Below are positions 15,508-24,845 of a stretch of DNA of 49,310 bases, piece after piece (the first letter of the stretch is position 1; the number at the start of each line of letters is the position of its first letter). This DNA comes from Lentisphaeria bacterium (lineage in GTDB: Bacteria > Verrucomicrobiota > Lentisphaeria > Victivallales > UBA1829), in NCBI GenBank assembly GCA_017963105.1, contig JAGCTY010000011.1, positions 1-49,310 on the forward strand, given 5' to 3'. The position numbers and the translations under genes are program-made. The notes under the pieces are model-generated. The model was not told the origin of the DNA and did no database searches. It saw only the letters and a program-made list of their open reading frames with translations.

Positions 15508-17529
15508 TCAGCCGACGGACAGGCCGGGGTCGGAACCGCCGTCCACGGTCACGAGCTTCAGGCTGTTTTCGCTCTTTGCCGCGAGGAGCATTCCGCAGGA
15601 TTCGAATCCGGCGATCTTCGCGGGCATGAGGTTGGCGACCACGACGATGGTCCTGCCGATCACGTCCTCCGGGGCGTACTGCTGGGCGATGCCGGCCACG
15701 AGCGAACGGACGTCGCCGTTTCCGAGGTCGACTTTCAGGTGGAGCAGACGCGTCTTGCCTTCGATGCGCTCGGCCTCCAGCACCTTCGCGGTGCGGAGCT
15801 GCGTCCTGAAGAACTGTTCGAGCGTAACCATGCCTTCCGGCACCACGACGTCTTTGGTCTTCGCCGCCTTGATCTCCTGCTTTTTCTGCTTCTCCGGCTT
15901 CGCAGAAGCGGCGTCTTCGGGCTTTTTCTCGACCAGGATGCGCGGGAAAAGGGGGGGCATATCGACCATGGTGCGCGTGATCTCGCCGTTGCCGAACTCG
16001 CGGAGCGACTGGAAGTCGGTTTTCACGATTTCCTCCTCGGAGAGGCCGAGGGAACGGCGCAGGAGCGTCATCTTTTCGGGCATGATCGGGAAGAGCAGGC
16101 CGGAGACGATTTCGAGCGTCTGGGCCGCGGTGTACAGCACGGCGGCGAGCCGGTCGGTCTTGCCTTCCTTCGCGAGCGTCCATGGGGCGGTGCGCTCCAG
16201 AAACTTGTTGGCCTCGCGGACCACGTTCATGACGGCGGCGATGCCGCGGTCGAGCTTCATGGCGTTGAGCTCGTTTTCAAGCTGCTTGACGGCGAGTCCG
16301 GCCTTGGAGAGGAGTTCCATTTCGAGGGGCTGGAGCGGAGGCGGCGCGGGGAGCTTGCCGCCGAAATTCTTGATGGAGAGCTTCACCACGCGGGAAAGCA
16401 GGTTGCCGAGGTCGTTCGCGAGGTCGGAATTGAACCGCTGGAGGAAATCCTCCTCGGAGAACACGGCGTCGTTGCCGGGCGTCATGGCGGCGAGCAGGAA
16501 ATAGCGGAACGCGTCGACGCCGTACTTGTCGGCCATGTCCATCGGGTTCACGACCTTCGTGTGCATCCCGGGACGGCTGGACTTGCTCATCTTGCAGGTG
16601 CCGACGCATTCGGTTCCGCCGTCCTGTTTGTCGACCATCATCTTGGTGAGCCACCAGCCGTGGGCGAAGATGGTCTTCGGCATCGGGAGCCCGATGGCGT
16701 GGAGCATGGTCGGCCAGTACACGCTGTGCGTGGTGAGGATGTCTTTCCCGATCAGGTGGATGCAGCTGGTCCAGTAGCGTTCGAAACGCGCCTGGTCAAC
16801 GCCGTATCCGATGGCAGAGATGTAGTTGATGAGGGCGTCGAACCACACGTAGCAGACGTATTCGGAGTCGAACGGAAGCTCGATGCCCCAGGAAAGGCGG
16901 GCTTTCGGACGGGAGATGCAGAGGTCCTCCAGCGGCTTGCGGAGGAACCCGAGCGTCTCGTTTGCGCGGAACGCGGGCTGGATGAAGTCCGGATGCTCGG
17001 TGATGTACTTGATGAGCCAATCCTGGTACCTGCTCATGCGGAAGAAGTAGTTGCTCTCGACGATCGTTTCGACCTCGCGCTTGCAGTCCGGACAGAGCTT
17101 GCCGTCGACCAGGTCCTTTTCCGTGAAGAAGCGCTCGCAGGGAACGCAGTAGTAGCCCTTGTATTCGGATTTGTAGATGAGGTCTCGGTCATAGAGGTCC
17201 TGCAGTATGGCACGGACGATCTTCTGATGGCGCTCCTCGGTCGTGCGGATGAAGTCGTCGTTCGTGATGCCGAGACGTTTCCAGAGTTCCTGGAACCGGA
17301 CCACGGTGCTGTCGCACTGCTCGATCGGAGTCATGCCGTTCTTCGCGGCGGCTTTTTCGACCTTCTGGCCGTGTTCATCGGTTCCGGTCAGGAACCAGAC
17401 GTCGTCGCCGGCGGCGCGGTGGTAGCGCGCGAGGACGTCGGCCAGGACCGTGGTATAGGCGTGCCCGATATGGGGCTTGTCGTTGACGTAGTAGATCGGG
17501 GTCGTGACATAAAAAGTATTGTTGCTCAT
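15508..17529 (-). CDS. metG: Methionyl-tRNA synthetase
   Basis: Charges tRNA-Met with methionine in the cytoplasm. Class I features are clear: the HIGH motif in KPHIGHAYTT (about residues 19-28) and the KMSKS loop in TCKMSKSSRPG (about 330). The zinc knuckle is in the CP insertion, with CVPC and CPDC pairs (about 130-150). The C-terminal part, after a Lys/Ala-rich linker, is an EMAP/Trbp111-type tRNA-binding domain (about 570-673) that promotes dimerisation. Length is normal for the MetG form with this appendage. Two ATGs are possible: 17535 and 17529; the second has GGAAC at better spacing and gives MSNNTFYVTTPIYY, the usual start. The gene lies 34 bp after proS, so the two synthetases are probably co-transcribed. 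Confidence 0.97.
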   Translation of the reverse strand: MSNNTFYVTTPIYYVNDKPHIGHAYTTVLADVLARYHRAAGDDVWFLTGTDEHGQKVEKAAAKNGMTPIEQCDSTVVRFQELWKRLGITNDDFIRTTEERHQKIVRAILQDLYDRDLIYKSEYKGYYCVPCERFFTEKDLVDGKLCPDCKREVETIVESNYFFRMSRYQDWLIKYITEHPDFIQPAFRANETLGFLRKPLEDLCISRPKARLSWGIELPFDSEYVCYVWFDALINYISAIGYGVDQARFERYWTSCIHLIGKDILTTHSVYWPTMLHAIGLPMPKTIFAHGWWLTKMMVDKQDGGTECVGTCKMSKSSRPGMHTKVVNPMDMADKYGVDAFRYFLLAAMTPGNDAVFSEEDFLQRFNSDLANDLGNLLSRVVKLSIKNFGGKLPAPPPLQPLEMELLSKAGLAVKQLENELNAMKLDRGIAAVMNVVREANKFLERTAPWTLAKEGKTDRLAAVLYTAAQTLEIVSGLLFPIMPEKMTLLRRSLGLSEEEIVKTDFQSLREFGNGEITRTMVDMPPLFPRILVEKKPEDAASAKPEKQKKQEIKAAKTKDVVVPEGMVTLEQFFRTQLRTAKVLEAERIEGKTRLLHLKVDLGNGDVRSLVAGIAQQYAPEDVIGRTIVVVANLMPAKIAGFESCGMLLAAKSENSLKLVTVDGGSDPGLSVG

Positions 17530-17563
17530 GGGCATGTTCCTTTCATGTTGTTTCTCACGTTGT

Positions 17564-19303
17564 TCAAAGGTAACGGTCCAGTTCGGCGCGGACGCGCTGC
17601 GCCAGGACTTCTGCGGCCTGTCCGACCGGGATCATCTCGGAATCGCGGGAGGCGCGCGTGCGGAATTCGACCACGCCGTTCGCGAGCGTCTTCGGGGAGA
17701 CGATCACGCGGAACGGGATTCCGAGAAGGTCGGCGTCGCTGAACATGAATCCGGCCTTTTCGCCGCGGTCGTCGTACAGGACTTCCACGCCCTTCGCCTG
17801 GAGGTCCTTGTAAAGGGCCTCTGCCTTCTCGCCGGACTCGGAGCCGTTGGGCTGGAGCGCCACGATGTGGACCTGATACGGCGCGATGGACATGGGCCAG
17901 ATCGGGCCGTAGTCGTCGTGGTTGTCCTCGATCACCGACGCCATGGTGCGTCCGACGCCGATGCCGTAGCAGCCCATGTACATGGGTTTGGACTTGCCGT
18001 CCTTATCCAGGTAGTTCACCTTCATCGACTTCGAATACTTCAGCCCGAGCTGGAAGATGTTGCCGATCTCGATGCCGTGTTTGAACTGGAGCGGCTCGCC
18101 GGTCACGGGGCAGGGATCGCCCTCGCGGACGCACGCCACGTCGGCGACCAGGCCGCCGGCCATGTCGCGCCCGTAATTGAAGTTCCTGTAGTGGAACCCT
18201 TCCTCGTTCGCGCCGACCACCAGGTTCACGGTCCCCGCCGCGGACGGGTCGATCACCAGGCGGACCTTGTCCGGCACCTCGGCGATGCCGACCGGGGAAG
18301 CGTATCCGGGGACTGCGCCGCAGGCGCGGATGAGTTCGTCGTCGGCAAATTTGATCGCGTTGAGGCCGAGGACGTTCTTGAGCTTGCACTCGTTGACCTC
18401 GAAATCGCCGCGGATGAGCACGAAAATCAGTTCCTTGCCGTCCTCGGTACTGTAGAACACCGCCTTGCCGGTCTGCGCGGGCGTCACGTTCAGGAAGGCC
18501 GCGACCTCCTCGATCGTCTTCGCGTGCGGCGTGGCGACTTTTTCGAGCGGGAGCTCCTCGCCGGCACGCTCGAATTTCAGGCCGGACACCGCTACCTCGC
18601 GGTTGGCCTTGTAGCTCTTTCCGTCGGGGGACAGGAAGATGTTGTCCTCGCCGCAGTCCGCCAGCAGCATGAACTCATGCGACACGCTGCCGCCCATCAT
18701 GCCGGTGTTGGAGAGGATGGAGACGACGTGCTTCATGCCGACGCGGCGGAAGATGCGTTCGTAGGCGGCGTGAAGCTCCTGATAGTAGGCGTCCAGGTCC
18801 TCCTGCGAGGTGTGGAAACTGTAGGCGTCCTTCATGGTGAACTCGCGGACGCGAAGCAGTCCGGCGCGCGGACGCGCCTCGTCGCGGTACTTGGTCTGGA
18901 TCTGGTAGATCATCACGGGCAGCTGCTTGTAGCTGTTGATCTCCGTGCGGGCAATCTGGCAGCTGGCTTCCTCGTGCGTCATGCCCAGGACCATCGCCTT
19001 GTTGTTGCGGTCGCTGAACCGCAGAAGCTCGGCGCCGACGGACTGGTAACGGCCGGATTCGACCCAGAGATCGGCGGGGAGCACGACCGGCATCAGGACT
19101 TCCTGCCCGCCGACGCGGTCCATTTCCTGGCGGATGATGTTTTCGATCTTGGCGATGACGCGCTTGCCGACGGGCAGCAGGGAATAGATGCCGGCGGAAA
19201 CAGGCCGGACATAGCCCCCGCGGACCAGGAATTTGTGGCTTGCCGTGGTGGCGTCCGCCGGATCTTCTTTCAGACGGCAGCCGAACAACTGGGACATTTT
19301 CAT
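17564..19303 (-). CDS. proS: Prolyl-tRNA synthetase (bacterial type, with editing domain)
   Basis: 579 aa class II synthetase that charges tRNA-Pro. Motif 1 region IIRQEMDRVGGQEVLMPVV, motif 2 around TKYRDEARPRAGLLRVREF, and motif 3 with GCYGIGVGRTMASVIEDNHD are all visible. The inserted YbaK-like editing domain (about 230-380) that removes mischarged alanine lies between motifs 2 and 3, marking the bacterial ProS1 type. The C-terminal anticodon-binding domain is about 470-579. GAGGTG precedes the ATG by seven bases. Upstream, two AT-rich -10-like boxes (TATAAT at 19332-19337 and TGATATATTA at 19364-19373, minus) probably provide its promoter. It is divergent from lptD and leads the proS-metG unit. 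Confidence 0.97.
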   Translation of the reverse strand: MKMSQLFGCRLKEDPADATTASHKFLVRGGYVRPVSAGIYSLLPVGKRVIAKIENIIRQEMDRVGGQEVLMPVVLPADLWVESGRYQSVGAELLRFSDRNNKAMVLGMTHEEASCQIARTEINSYKQLPVMIYQIQTKYRDEARPRAGLLRVREFTMKDAYSFHTSQEDLDAYYQELHAAYERIFRRVGMKHVVSILSNTGMMGGSVSHEFMLLADCGEDNIFLSPDGKSYKANREVAVSGLKFERAGEELPLEKVATPHAKTIEEVAAFLNVTPAQTGKAVFYSTEDGKELIFVLIRGDFEVNECKLKNVLGLNAIKFADDELIRACGAVPGYASPVGIAEVPDKVRLVIDPSAAGTVNLVVGANEEGFHYRNFNYGRDMAGGLVADVACVREGDPCPVTGEPLQFKHGIEIGNIFQLGLKYSKSMKVNYLDKDGKSKPMYMGCYGIGVGRTMASVIEDNHDDYGPIWPMSIAPYQVHIVALQPNGSESGEKAEALYKDLQAKGVEVLYDDRGEKAGFMFSDADLLGIPFRVIVSPKTLANGVVEFRTRASRDSEMIPVGQAAEVLAQRVRAELDRYL

Positions 19304-19722
19304 GGAAACACCTCGCGTGATGTGTGTATGTATTATATTTTAAGAAGTTTTGCCGGAAAAAAATAATATATCACCGCAGAGAGTTTTTTTCAAGCCGGGA
19401 AGGAAGCCGAAACGATGAAAAAGCGCACGGACCGCCCGTCATGCCGGGAATGCGGGGGTGGCAGGACGGAGACAACGGGCCCGGGGGCGGAATCGCGCGA
19501 ATCCGTCCGGCGCGGGCAGCGGGGAGCGTATCCGCGGGGAGCCCCGCACCGATGTTGCTGCCGCAAGAATGCAAAAACAGAGATAAAACGCCATTTCCCC
19601 GGCGGATTAAATCTTTTTATATAAATAACACAAAAGTTTTCTGTTTTTTGATTGCATTTTTCCAAACATCATGGTATATTTCTACTTGAAATTTTGTCGA
19701 TAACACTTTTCGGAGAGAACCG
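19304..19722. other. Divergent promoter region between proS and lptD
   Basis: About 420 bp without a supported gene. The left end holds proS -10-like boxes on the minus strand (19332-19337 and 19364-19373). The right end holds the lptD promoter (19652-19680). The GC-rich middle has open frames with no ribosome-binding site and no protein character. Confidence 0.6.
19652..19680 (+). promoter_or_regulatory. Sigma70-type promoter of lptD
   Basis: TTGCAT (19652-19657), 17-bp spacer, TATATT (19675-19680), preceded by TG as an extended -10. It lies about 40 bp upstream of the lptD start codon. Confidence 0.55.
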
Positions 19723-22404
19723 TTGAAAACCATCCGGACATACATCGTCTGCGCAATGACGGCCGTGCTTCTGCTGCTGACCGCGGCGGAAGCATTCGCC
19801 CAGACATACGTGTCGACACGGAAGCCCGTCTTCGATGATCTCGTCAATGTTTCGGACTTTACGAAACTTGCGAAGCTGCCGGAAGGGTTCGACGCGGCGG
19901 CGGATTCCTACGAGTTCGTCGGGGACAACCTGGTGGCGCGCGGCAACGCCGTGATCCAGGCGCCCGGCGTCGAAGTCTCCGCCGACAAGATCGTCGTGAA
20001 CACGAACTCCGACCTTATTGATTTCGAGGCGGCCGGAAACGTCAAGTTCTGCATGCTTTCCTCCGTTGTTCAGACAATGACCATGGAGGACTATCAGGCT
20101 TACCTGCAGGATCCGCGCAGCCGCGTGACGCTGCTCCGGTATGTCATAAACGATCTGGGCGAACAGCTCGCCGAGGTGGAAATCGTGATGGAATCGTCGG
20201 TGATCCAGGCCGAACGCGTGGCGGGCAACCTGCTGACCGGCGTGCTTCAGTTCTCGAATTTCGCGCTGAAATCCGGGCTGTTCTACTGCGTCGGTGAACG
20301 CGCGGAGCGTTTCTTCGACGGCACGCTGAAGGTCCACAAGGCCCGGTTCACGACCTGCGAATACATTCAGGACGACCATGACCACTATGCGATCGCGGCC
20401 TATGACGCCACGATCGAGCCCCGCGCCACCGACAGCAGCCTGTTCCATTACGACAACCAGCTGGGCGACCACAGTATCCTGATGAAGAATAATTTCTTCC
20501 AGATTTACGGCGTCCCGGTGCTTTGGCTTCCCGTCCTTTACAAGCCGTCCGACCTTTCGAGCTTCGGCGGCAAGATCGAGTTCGGCAGCAGCAGCGACTG
20601 GGGCTGGTACATCCGCGCCGCGAAACACTTCAAGCTCACGGATGAACCGTACTGGAACATGAACCTGATGCTGGACTGGTACGAGAAACGCGGCATCGGA
20701 TACGGGCTGAGTTCCGACCTCCTCACGCCGGAATCCGCCACCGAGTTCTCGTTTTACGGCATTTACGACCGGAACCGGTACGAATTCTGGGACCGCGATC
20801 TGCTGCCGGGCGATCCCCACTATCTCGAAAACAACTCCCGCCTCAAGATTCCGTATTACCGCTATGAAGTCCGCACGAACAACATGACGCACCTGACGAA
20901 CCGTCTGGATTTCCGGATGCAGATCGACCTCATCAGCGACTACGAGTATCTGCGTGACTTTTACACCGTGCGGTTCAACTCCGAATATGAGCCCCCGACC
21001 TACGCTTCGCTGGAATACCAGGGCGACAGGTTCACAGCCAGCGCGTACATGACGCTCCGCATCAACGATTTCTATTCCACGGTCGACCGTCTGCCGGAAC
21101 TGAGAGTGGACTTCCAGCGGCAGGAACTCTTCGCAAACCTGTACTACCAGGGCGAAACGTCCTTCACGCCGCTCTTCATGCGCTGGCGCAGATTCGACCG
21201 CGACATCCCCGGCGACGAGAACTGGCACGTCAGAAACTACGGCACGCTCCGGTTCGATTCGCTCCACATGATCTATTATCCGATCAACCTCTGGGGCATC
21301 AACATCATCCCGAGGACCGGCATCCGCCTGACCGCGTATTCCTCCTCGTCCGACCAGGAGATCGGCGTCCGGGAACTGGGCTACATGTCCATCGCGGACG
21401 AAGCCGAGGGAATCCCATGGGGGTACAGGGTCACGAACTACGATTCGAAGGGCGGAGCGAAATTCCGCGTGATCGGCGAACTCGGCGTCGAGGTCAACAC
21501 GAAACTGTATCACGCCTGGCAGGACGTGAAAAGCGCGTACTGGGGACTCGACGGCCTGCGCCACGTGGTCACGCCGTACATCAACTACACCTACATCCCG
21601 AGACCGACGGTGAACGCCGACAATCTGTACTACTTCGACGAGATCGACCGCATTTCCGAGCAGCATTTCGTCCGGTTCGGCATCACGAACCGCCTGCAGA
21701 CGCGCCGGAACGGGGCAATCTACGAGTGGTTGTCTCTGGAGAACTACTGGGACCTCTTCATCCATACCTCCGACGGATTCAACCACATCGGCGACTTCGG
21801 CACGATCTTCAAGTTCAGGCCGTTCAACGGGCTCACGATCTCCGCCGAACTGCTCCTGGACATCGGCAACAACGGCGACCACGACTATGAGGTGCGTCGC
21901 GGCAACAGCTACGTCGGGCGGCCCGGCATCAGCGGGACGGCCATCAACCGGCTGACGACCATGATCGACTACAGGTTCGCGCCGGAATGGCGCATCTACG
22001 CCAGCTACACGTATTCGGACGCCTTCCTTCAGCGGTCCGTCTACTCGATGGGAACCCAGTTCTCCACGATCACAGCCGCGTCCATGATGGTCTCCCCGAC
22101 GACGCGCTCCCAAGTGGTCAGCGGCGGATTCGAGTTCCCCCTGATCTTCGACAAGGATCTGCACGGCTATACGCGGTGCAGCTACGACATCGACCAGAAC
22201 CTGCTCACGAACGCCTGCGTCGGCCTGACAAAACGGTTCCACTGCTGGTACGTCGCGGCCGAATGCGGCACGGGCCAGAGCTGGCAGAGGCACAGGAACG
22301 GCGAATACTCGCAGCGCCTGAAAAACTATTTCGCCGTATCCGTCGGCCTCACGGCGATGCCCGGATTTGCGTTCAGGCAGAGAACGCGTGTCGGCGGAGA
22401 TTGA
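19723..22404 (+). CDS. lptD: LptD-like outer-membrane LPS-assembly protein
   Basis: 893 aa. A signal peptide (about 1-27, hydrophobic core VLLLLTAAEAFA then Q) leads to the outer membrane. An OstA/LptA-like domain (about 60-115) contains DNLVARGNAVIQAPGVEVSA, the jellyroll repeat that holds lipid A. The rest is a large barrel-forming region rich in aromatic strands; IYGVPVLWLPVLYKP matches the conserved start of the LptD barrel. Partners would be LptE and the inner-membrane Lpt machine, not in this window. The start is TTG at 19723, with GGAGAG seven bases upstream, and the signal peptide begins properly there. Sequence divergence from proteobacterial LptD is large, so the homologue call is firmer than the exact substrate. 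It implies an LPS-containing outer membrane. Confidence 0.85.
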   Translation: MKTIRTYIVCAMTAVLLLLTAAEAFAQTYVSTRKPVFDDLVNVSDFTKLAKLPEGFDAAADSYEFVGDNLVARGNAVIQAPGVEVSADKIVVNTNSDLIDFEAAGNVKFCMLSSVVQTMTMEDYQAYLQDPRSRVTLLRYVINDLGEQLAEVEIVMESSVIQAERVAGNLLTGVLQFSNFALKSGLFYCVGERAERFFDGTLKVHKARFTTCEYIQDDHDHYAIAAYDATIEPRATDSSLFHYDNQLGDHSILMKNNFFQIYGVPVLWLPVLYKPSDLSSFGGKIEFGSSSDWGWYIRAAKHFKLTDEPYWNMNLMLDWYEKRGIGYGLSSDLLTPESATEFSFYGIYDRNRYEFWDRDLLPGDPHYLENNSRLKIPYYRYEVRTNNMTHLTNRLDFRMQIDLISDYEYLRDFYTVRFNSEYEPPTYASLEYQGDRFTASAYMTLRINDFYSTVDRLPELRVDFQRQELFANLYYQGETSFTPLFMRWRRFDRDIPGDENWHVRNYGTLRFDSLHMIYYPINLWGINIIPRTGIRLTAYSSSSDQEIGVRELGYMSIADEAEGIPWGYRVTNYDSKGGAKFRVIGELGVEVNTKLYHAWQDVKSAYWGLDGLRHVVTPYINYTYIPRPTVNADNLYYFDEIDRISEQHFVRFGITNRLQTRRNGAIYEWLSLENYWDLFIHTSDGFNHIGDFGTIFKFRPFNGLTISAELLLDIGNNGDHDYEVRRGNSYVGRPGISGTAINRLTTMIDYRFAPEWRIYASYTYSDAFLQRSVYSMGTQFSTITAASMMVSPTTRSQVVSGGFEFPLIFDKDLHGYTRCSYDIDQNLLTNACVGLTKRFHCWYVAAECGTGQSWQRHRNGEYSQRLKNYFAVSVGLTAMPGFAFRQRTRVGGD

Positions 22405-22439
22405 ACAGGGACGGCGACATCCCGAAAGGTATCGGATTC

Positions 22440-23708
22440 ATGAAATTTGAACAGGACAGAATCAAAATCGGCGACATCCCCGCGGCGGAACTCGCCGCGA
22501 AATACGGCACGCCGCTTTATGTTTACGACGAACAGAAAATCCGCGACAATTACAGGCGCGCCGTTTCGACGTTCCGTAAGTACTACCCGGATTTCCGCAT
22601 GTTCTACGCGGTCAAGTGCTGCAACAACCCGGCCATCGTGAACATCCTTCGCCAGGAAGGGGCCGGCGCCGACTGCGCCAGCGTGAACGAAATCCTGCTG
22701 GCGAAATCCGTCGGGATTACCGGTGAAAACATCATGTTCAGCGGCAATTTCCTCTCCGACGAGGACCTGCGGCAGGGGATCGAGACCGGAGCCGTGATCA
22801 ACCTCGACGACGAAAGCCTGTTCCCCCGCCTCCTGAAATTCGGCGTGCCGGAAGTCATTTCCTTCCGCGTGAACCCGGGCTACGGCAAGAGCAACGTCGG
22901 CGAATACGTGACGAACGCCGGACCGAAGGCGAAGTTCGGCATCCATCCGGACAAGGTCACCGCCGCGTTCCGCATGGCAAAAGAGGCCGGCGTGAAGCGG
23001 TTCGGCGTCCACATGATGACGGGGTCGTGCATTACCGACGCGGATTATTTCCCCTTCGTCACGAAGCTGCTGATGGAGATCGTGTGCAAGACGGGCAAGG
23101 AGCTCGGCATCGACTTCGAGTTCATCGACCTCGGCGGCGGGCTCGGCATCCCGTACGAGCCCGGCGAGGCGTCCCTGGACCTGGAATCCGCCGCGAAGAA
23201 GACCGCGGAGGTCTTCAAGTCGTTCGTGGAGCAGTACGGCATGAAGCCGCCCCGCCTCGAAATGGAGCCGGCGCGTTATTTTGTCGGCAACGCCGGATAC
23301 GTGATCGGACGCGTCCACGCCGTGAAGGAATCCTATACGAAGATCGTCGGCACAGACGTCGGCATGAACGTGCTTGTGCGACCCGCCTTCTACGGTTCGT
23401 ACCACCACATCTACGTCGACGGCAAGGAAAGCGAGCCCCGCGAAACCATGGGGCTCTGCGGCCAGCTCTGCGAAAACACCGATTACTGGGTCAAGGAACG
23501 CAGCCTCCCCGCGAGCCTGGGCCCCGGCGACCTCATCGTGGTGGAAAATGCCGGCGCCTACGGGTTCGGCATGAGCTACCAGTACAACGGACGCCTGCGG
23601 GCCGCCGAGGTGCTTGTGAACGGCGGCGAGGCGACGCTGATCCGGGACCGCGAGACGTTCGAGGATATGGTCGGGCACACGCATGTGCCGGACCGCCTGA
23701 AAAAATAA
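22440..23708 (+). CDS. lysA: Diaminopimelate decarboxylase
   Basis: 422 aa PLP-dependent fold-III decarboxylase, last step of lysine synthesis from meso-diaminopimelate. The PLP lysine is in MFYAVKCCNNP (Lys59). A HxxTGS-like phosphate-binding segment, DLGGGLGIPY, EPARYFVGNAG, CGQLCENTD (catalytic Cys) and the C-terminal ENAGAYGFGMSYQYN follow in family order. Ornithine/carboxynorspermidine decarboxylase relatives share the fold; DAP decarboxylase fits best overall. The frame is open upstream into lptD, but that is a shadow: AAAGG lies before the ATG at 22440 and the homologous N-terminus begins there. It is 35 bp after lptD, likely co-transcribed. Confidence 0.92.
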   Translation: MKFEQDRIKIGDIPAAELAAKYGTPLYVYDEQKIRDNYRRAVSTFRKYYPDFRMFYAVKCCNNPAIVNILRQEGAGADCASVNEILLAKSVGITGENIMFSGNFLSDEDLRQGIETGAVINLDDESLFPRLLKFGVPEVISFRVNPGYGKSNVGEYVTNAGPKAKFGIHPDKVTAAFRMAKEAGVKRFGVHMMTGSCITDADYFPFVTKLLMEIVCKTGKELGIDFEFIDLGGGLGIPYEPGEASLDLESAAKKTAEVFKSFVEQYGMKPPRLEMEPARYFVGNAGYVIGRVHAVKESYTKIVGTDVGMNVLVRPAFYGSYHHIYVDGKESEPRETMGLCGQLCENTDYWVKERSLPASLGPGDLIVVENAGAYGFGMSYQYNGRLRAAEVLVNGGEATLIRDRETFEDMVGHTHVPDRLKK

Positions 23709-23809
23709 TAAAAAAAACATGAAACACGCTTTACTTCCGGAAAACGCGGGCTAAATTATGGATAGGAAAAGATGCGGCCCGTGAACCAGAACCGTTGGAG
23801 ACAAAAAAC

Positions 23810-24832
23810 ATGAAGTTCAGACTATCGAGATTTTTCTCAAGCGATATCGGCATCGACCTGGGAACTGCGAACTGTCTTGTCTATGTGAAGGACCAGGGCG
23901 TCGTTCTGAATGAACCGTCCGTCGTGTCCATCAGCGACGACGGCGACGTCAAGGTCGGCACGGAGGCGAAACGCATGCTGGGCCGCTGCCCCGTGAACAT
24001 CCGCGCCATCCGCCCGATGAAGGCCGGGGTGATCGCCGATTTCGAGGTCACCGAGGAAATGCTCCGGTATTTCATCACGAAGGCAAAGGGATTCATGAAG
24101 CCGTATCAGCGTTTCTTCCGTCCGAACGTCGTGATCGCCATTCCCTCCGGCATCACCGAGGTCGAAAGCCGTGCCGTGCAGGACAGCGCCATGCGCGCGG
24201 GGGCGGGGAAAGTCACCACGATCCCCGAACCGATGGCGTCCGCGATCGGCGTCGGCCTTCCCGTGTCGGAACCGACCGGAAGCATGATCGTCGACATCGG
24301 CGGCGGCACGACCGAGGTGGCGGTGCTTTCGCTCGCCGGCATCGTGGAGATGCGCAGCTGCCGCGTCGGCGGCGACGAGATGGACTCCTCCATCATCCAG
24401 CACATGAAACGCGTCTACAACCTTCTCATCGGCGAACGCATGGCCGAGGACATCAAGATCCGCATCGGAAGCGCCTACCAGGTCCCCGATCTTGAGGAAT
24501 CCATGGAGGTGAAGGGCCGCGACCTCGTGTCCGGTCTTCCGAAGAGCATCCGCGTCTCCTCCCAGGAAATCCGCACCGCCCTCCAGGAGCCCATCGCCAG
24601 CATCGTCGACGCCGTGCGCTCCACGCTCGAACACTGCCCGCCGGAACTCGCCTCCGACCTCATGGACCGAGGCATCATGCTCGCGGGCGGCGGCGCCATG
24701 ATCCGCGGCCTCGACCGCCTGATCTCCGAGGAGATCAACCTCCCCGTCCTCGTGGCCGACGATCCGCTGAACGCCGTCGTCAAGGGAACCGGCTGGATCC
24801 TCCAGAACCTGAACAGCAACGTCCGGGTCTGA
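23810..24832 (+). CDS. mreB: Rod-shape-determining protein MreB
   Basis: 340 aa bacterial actin that guides lateral wall synthesis on the cytoplasmic membrane face. Actin-fold motifs are clear: phosphate 1 IGIDLGTANCLVY (about 13-25), phosphate 2 IVDIGGGTTEVAV (about 162-174) and the adenosine motif MLAGGGAMIRG (about 285-295). The N-terminal amphipathic stretch MKFRLSRFF may bind membrane. GGAGAC precedes the ATG at 23810 with good spacing; a TTG five codons upstream is less likely. A weak promoter-like TTTACT-16-TAAATT lies at 23730-23757. The usual mreC and mreD partners are not adjacent; ruvB follows after 13 bp. Confidence 0.95.
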   Translation: MKFRLSRFFSSDIGIDLGTANCLVYVKDQGVVLNEPSVVSISDDGDVKVGTEAKRMLGRCPVNIRAIRPMKAGVIADFEVTEEMLRYFITKAKGFMKPYQRFFRPNVVIAIPSGITEVESRAVQDSAMRAGAGKVTTIPEPMASAIGVGLPVSEPTGSMIVDIGGGTTEVAVLSLAGIVEMRSCRVGGDEMDSSIIQHMKRVYNLLIGERMAEDIKIRIGSAYQVPDLEESMEVKGRDLVSGLPKSIRVSSQEIRTALQEPIASIVDAVRSTLEHCPPELASDLMDRGIMLAGGGAMIRGLDRLISEEINLPVLVADDPLNAVVKGTGWILQNLNSNVRV

Positions 24833-24845
24833 TCCACAACCGAAT

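Noticed and set aside
19669-22293. Long minus-strand frame opposite lptD
   Set aside because: Shadow; lptD has a signal peptide, OstA motif and barrel signatures on the plus strand.
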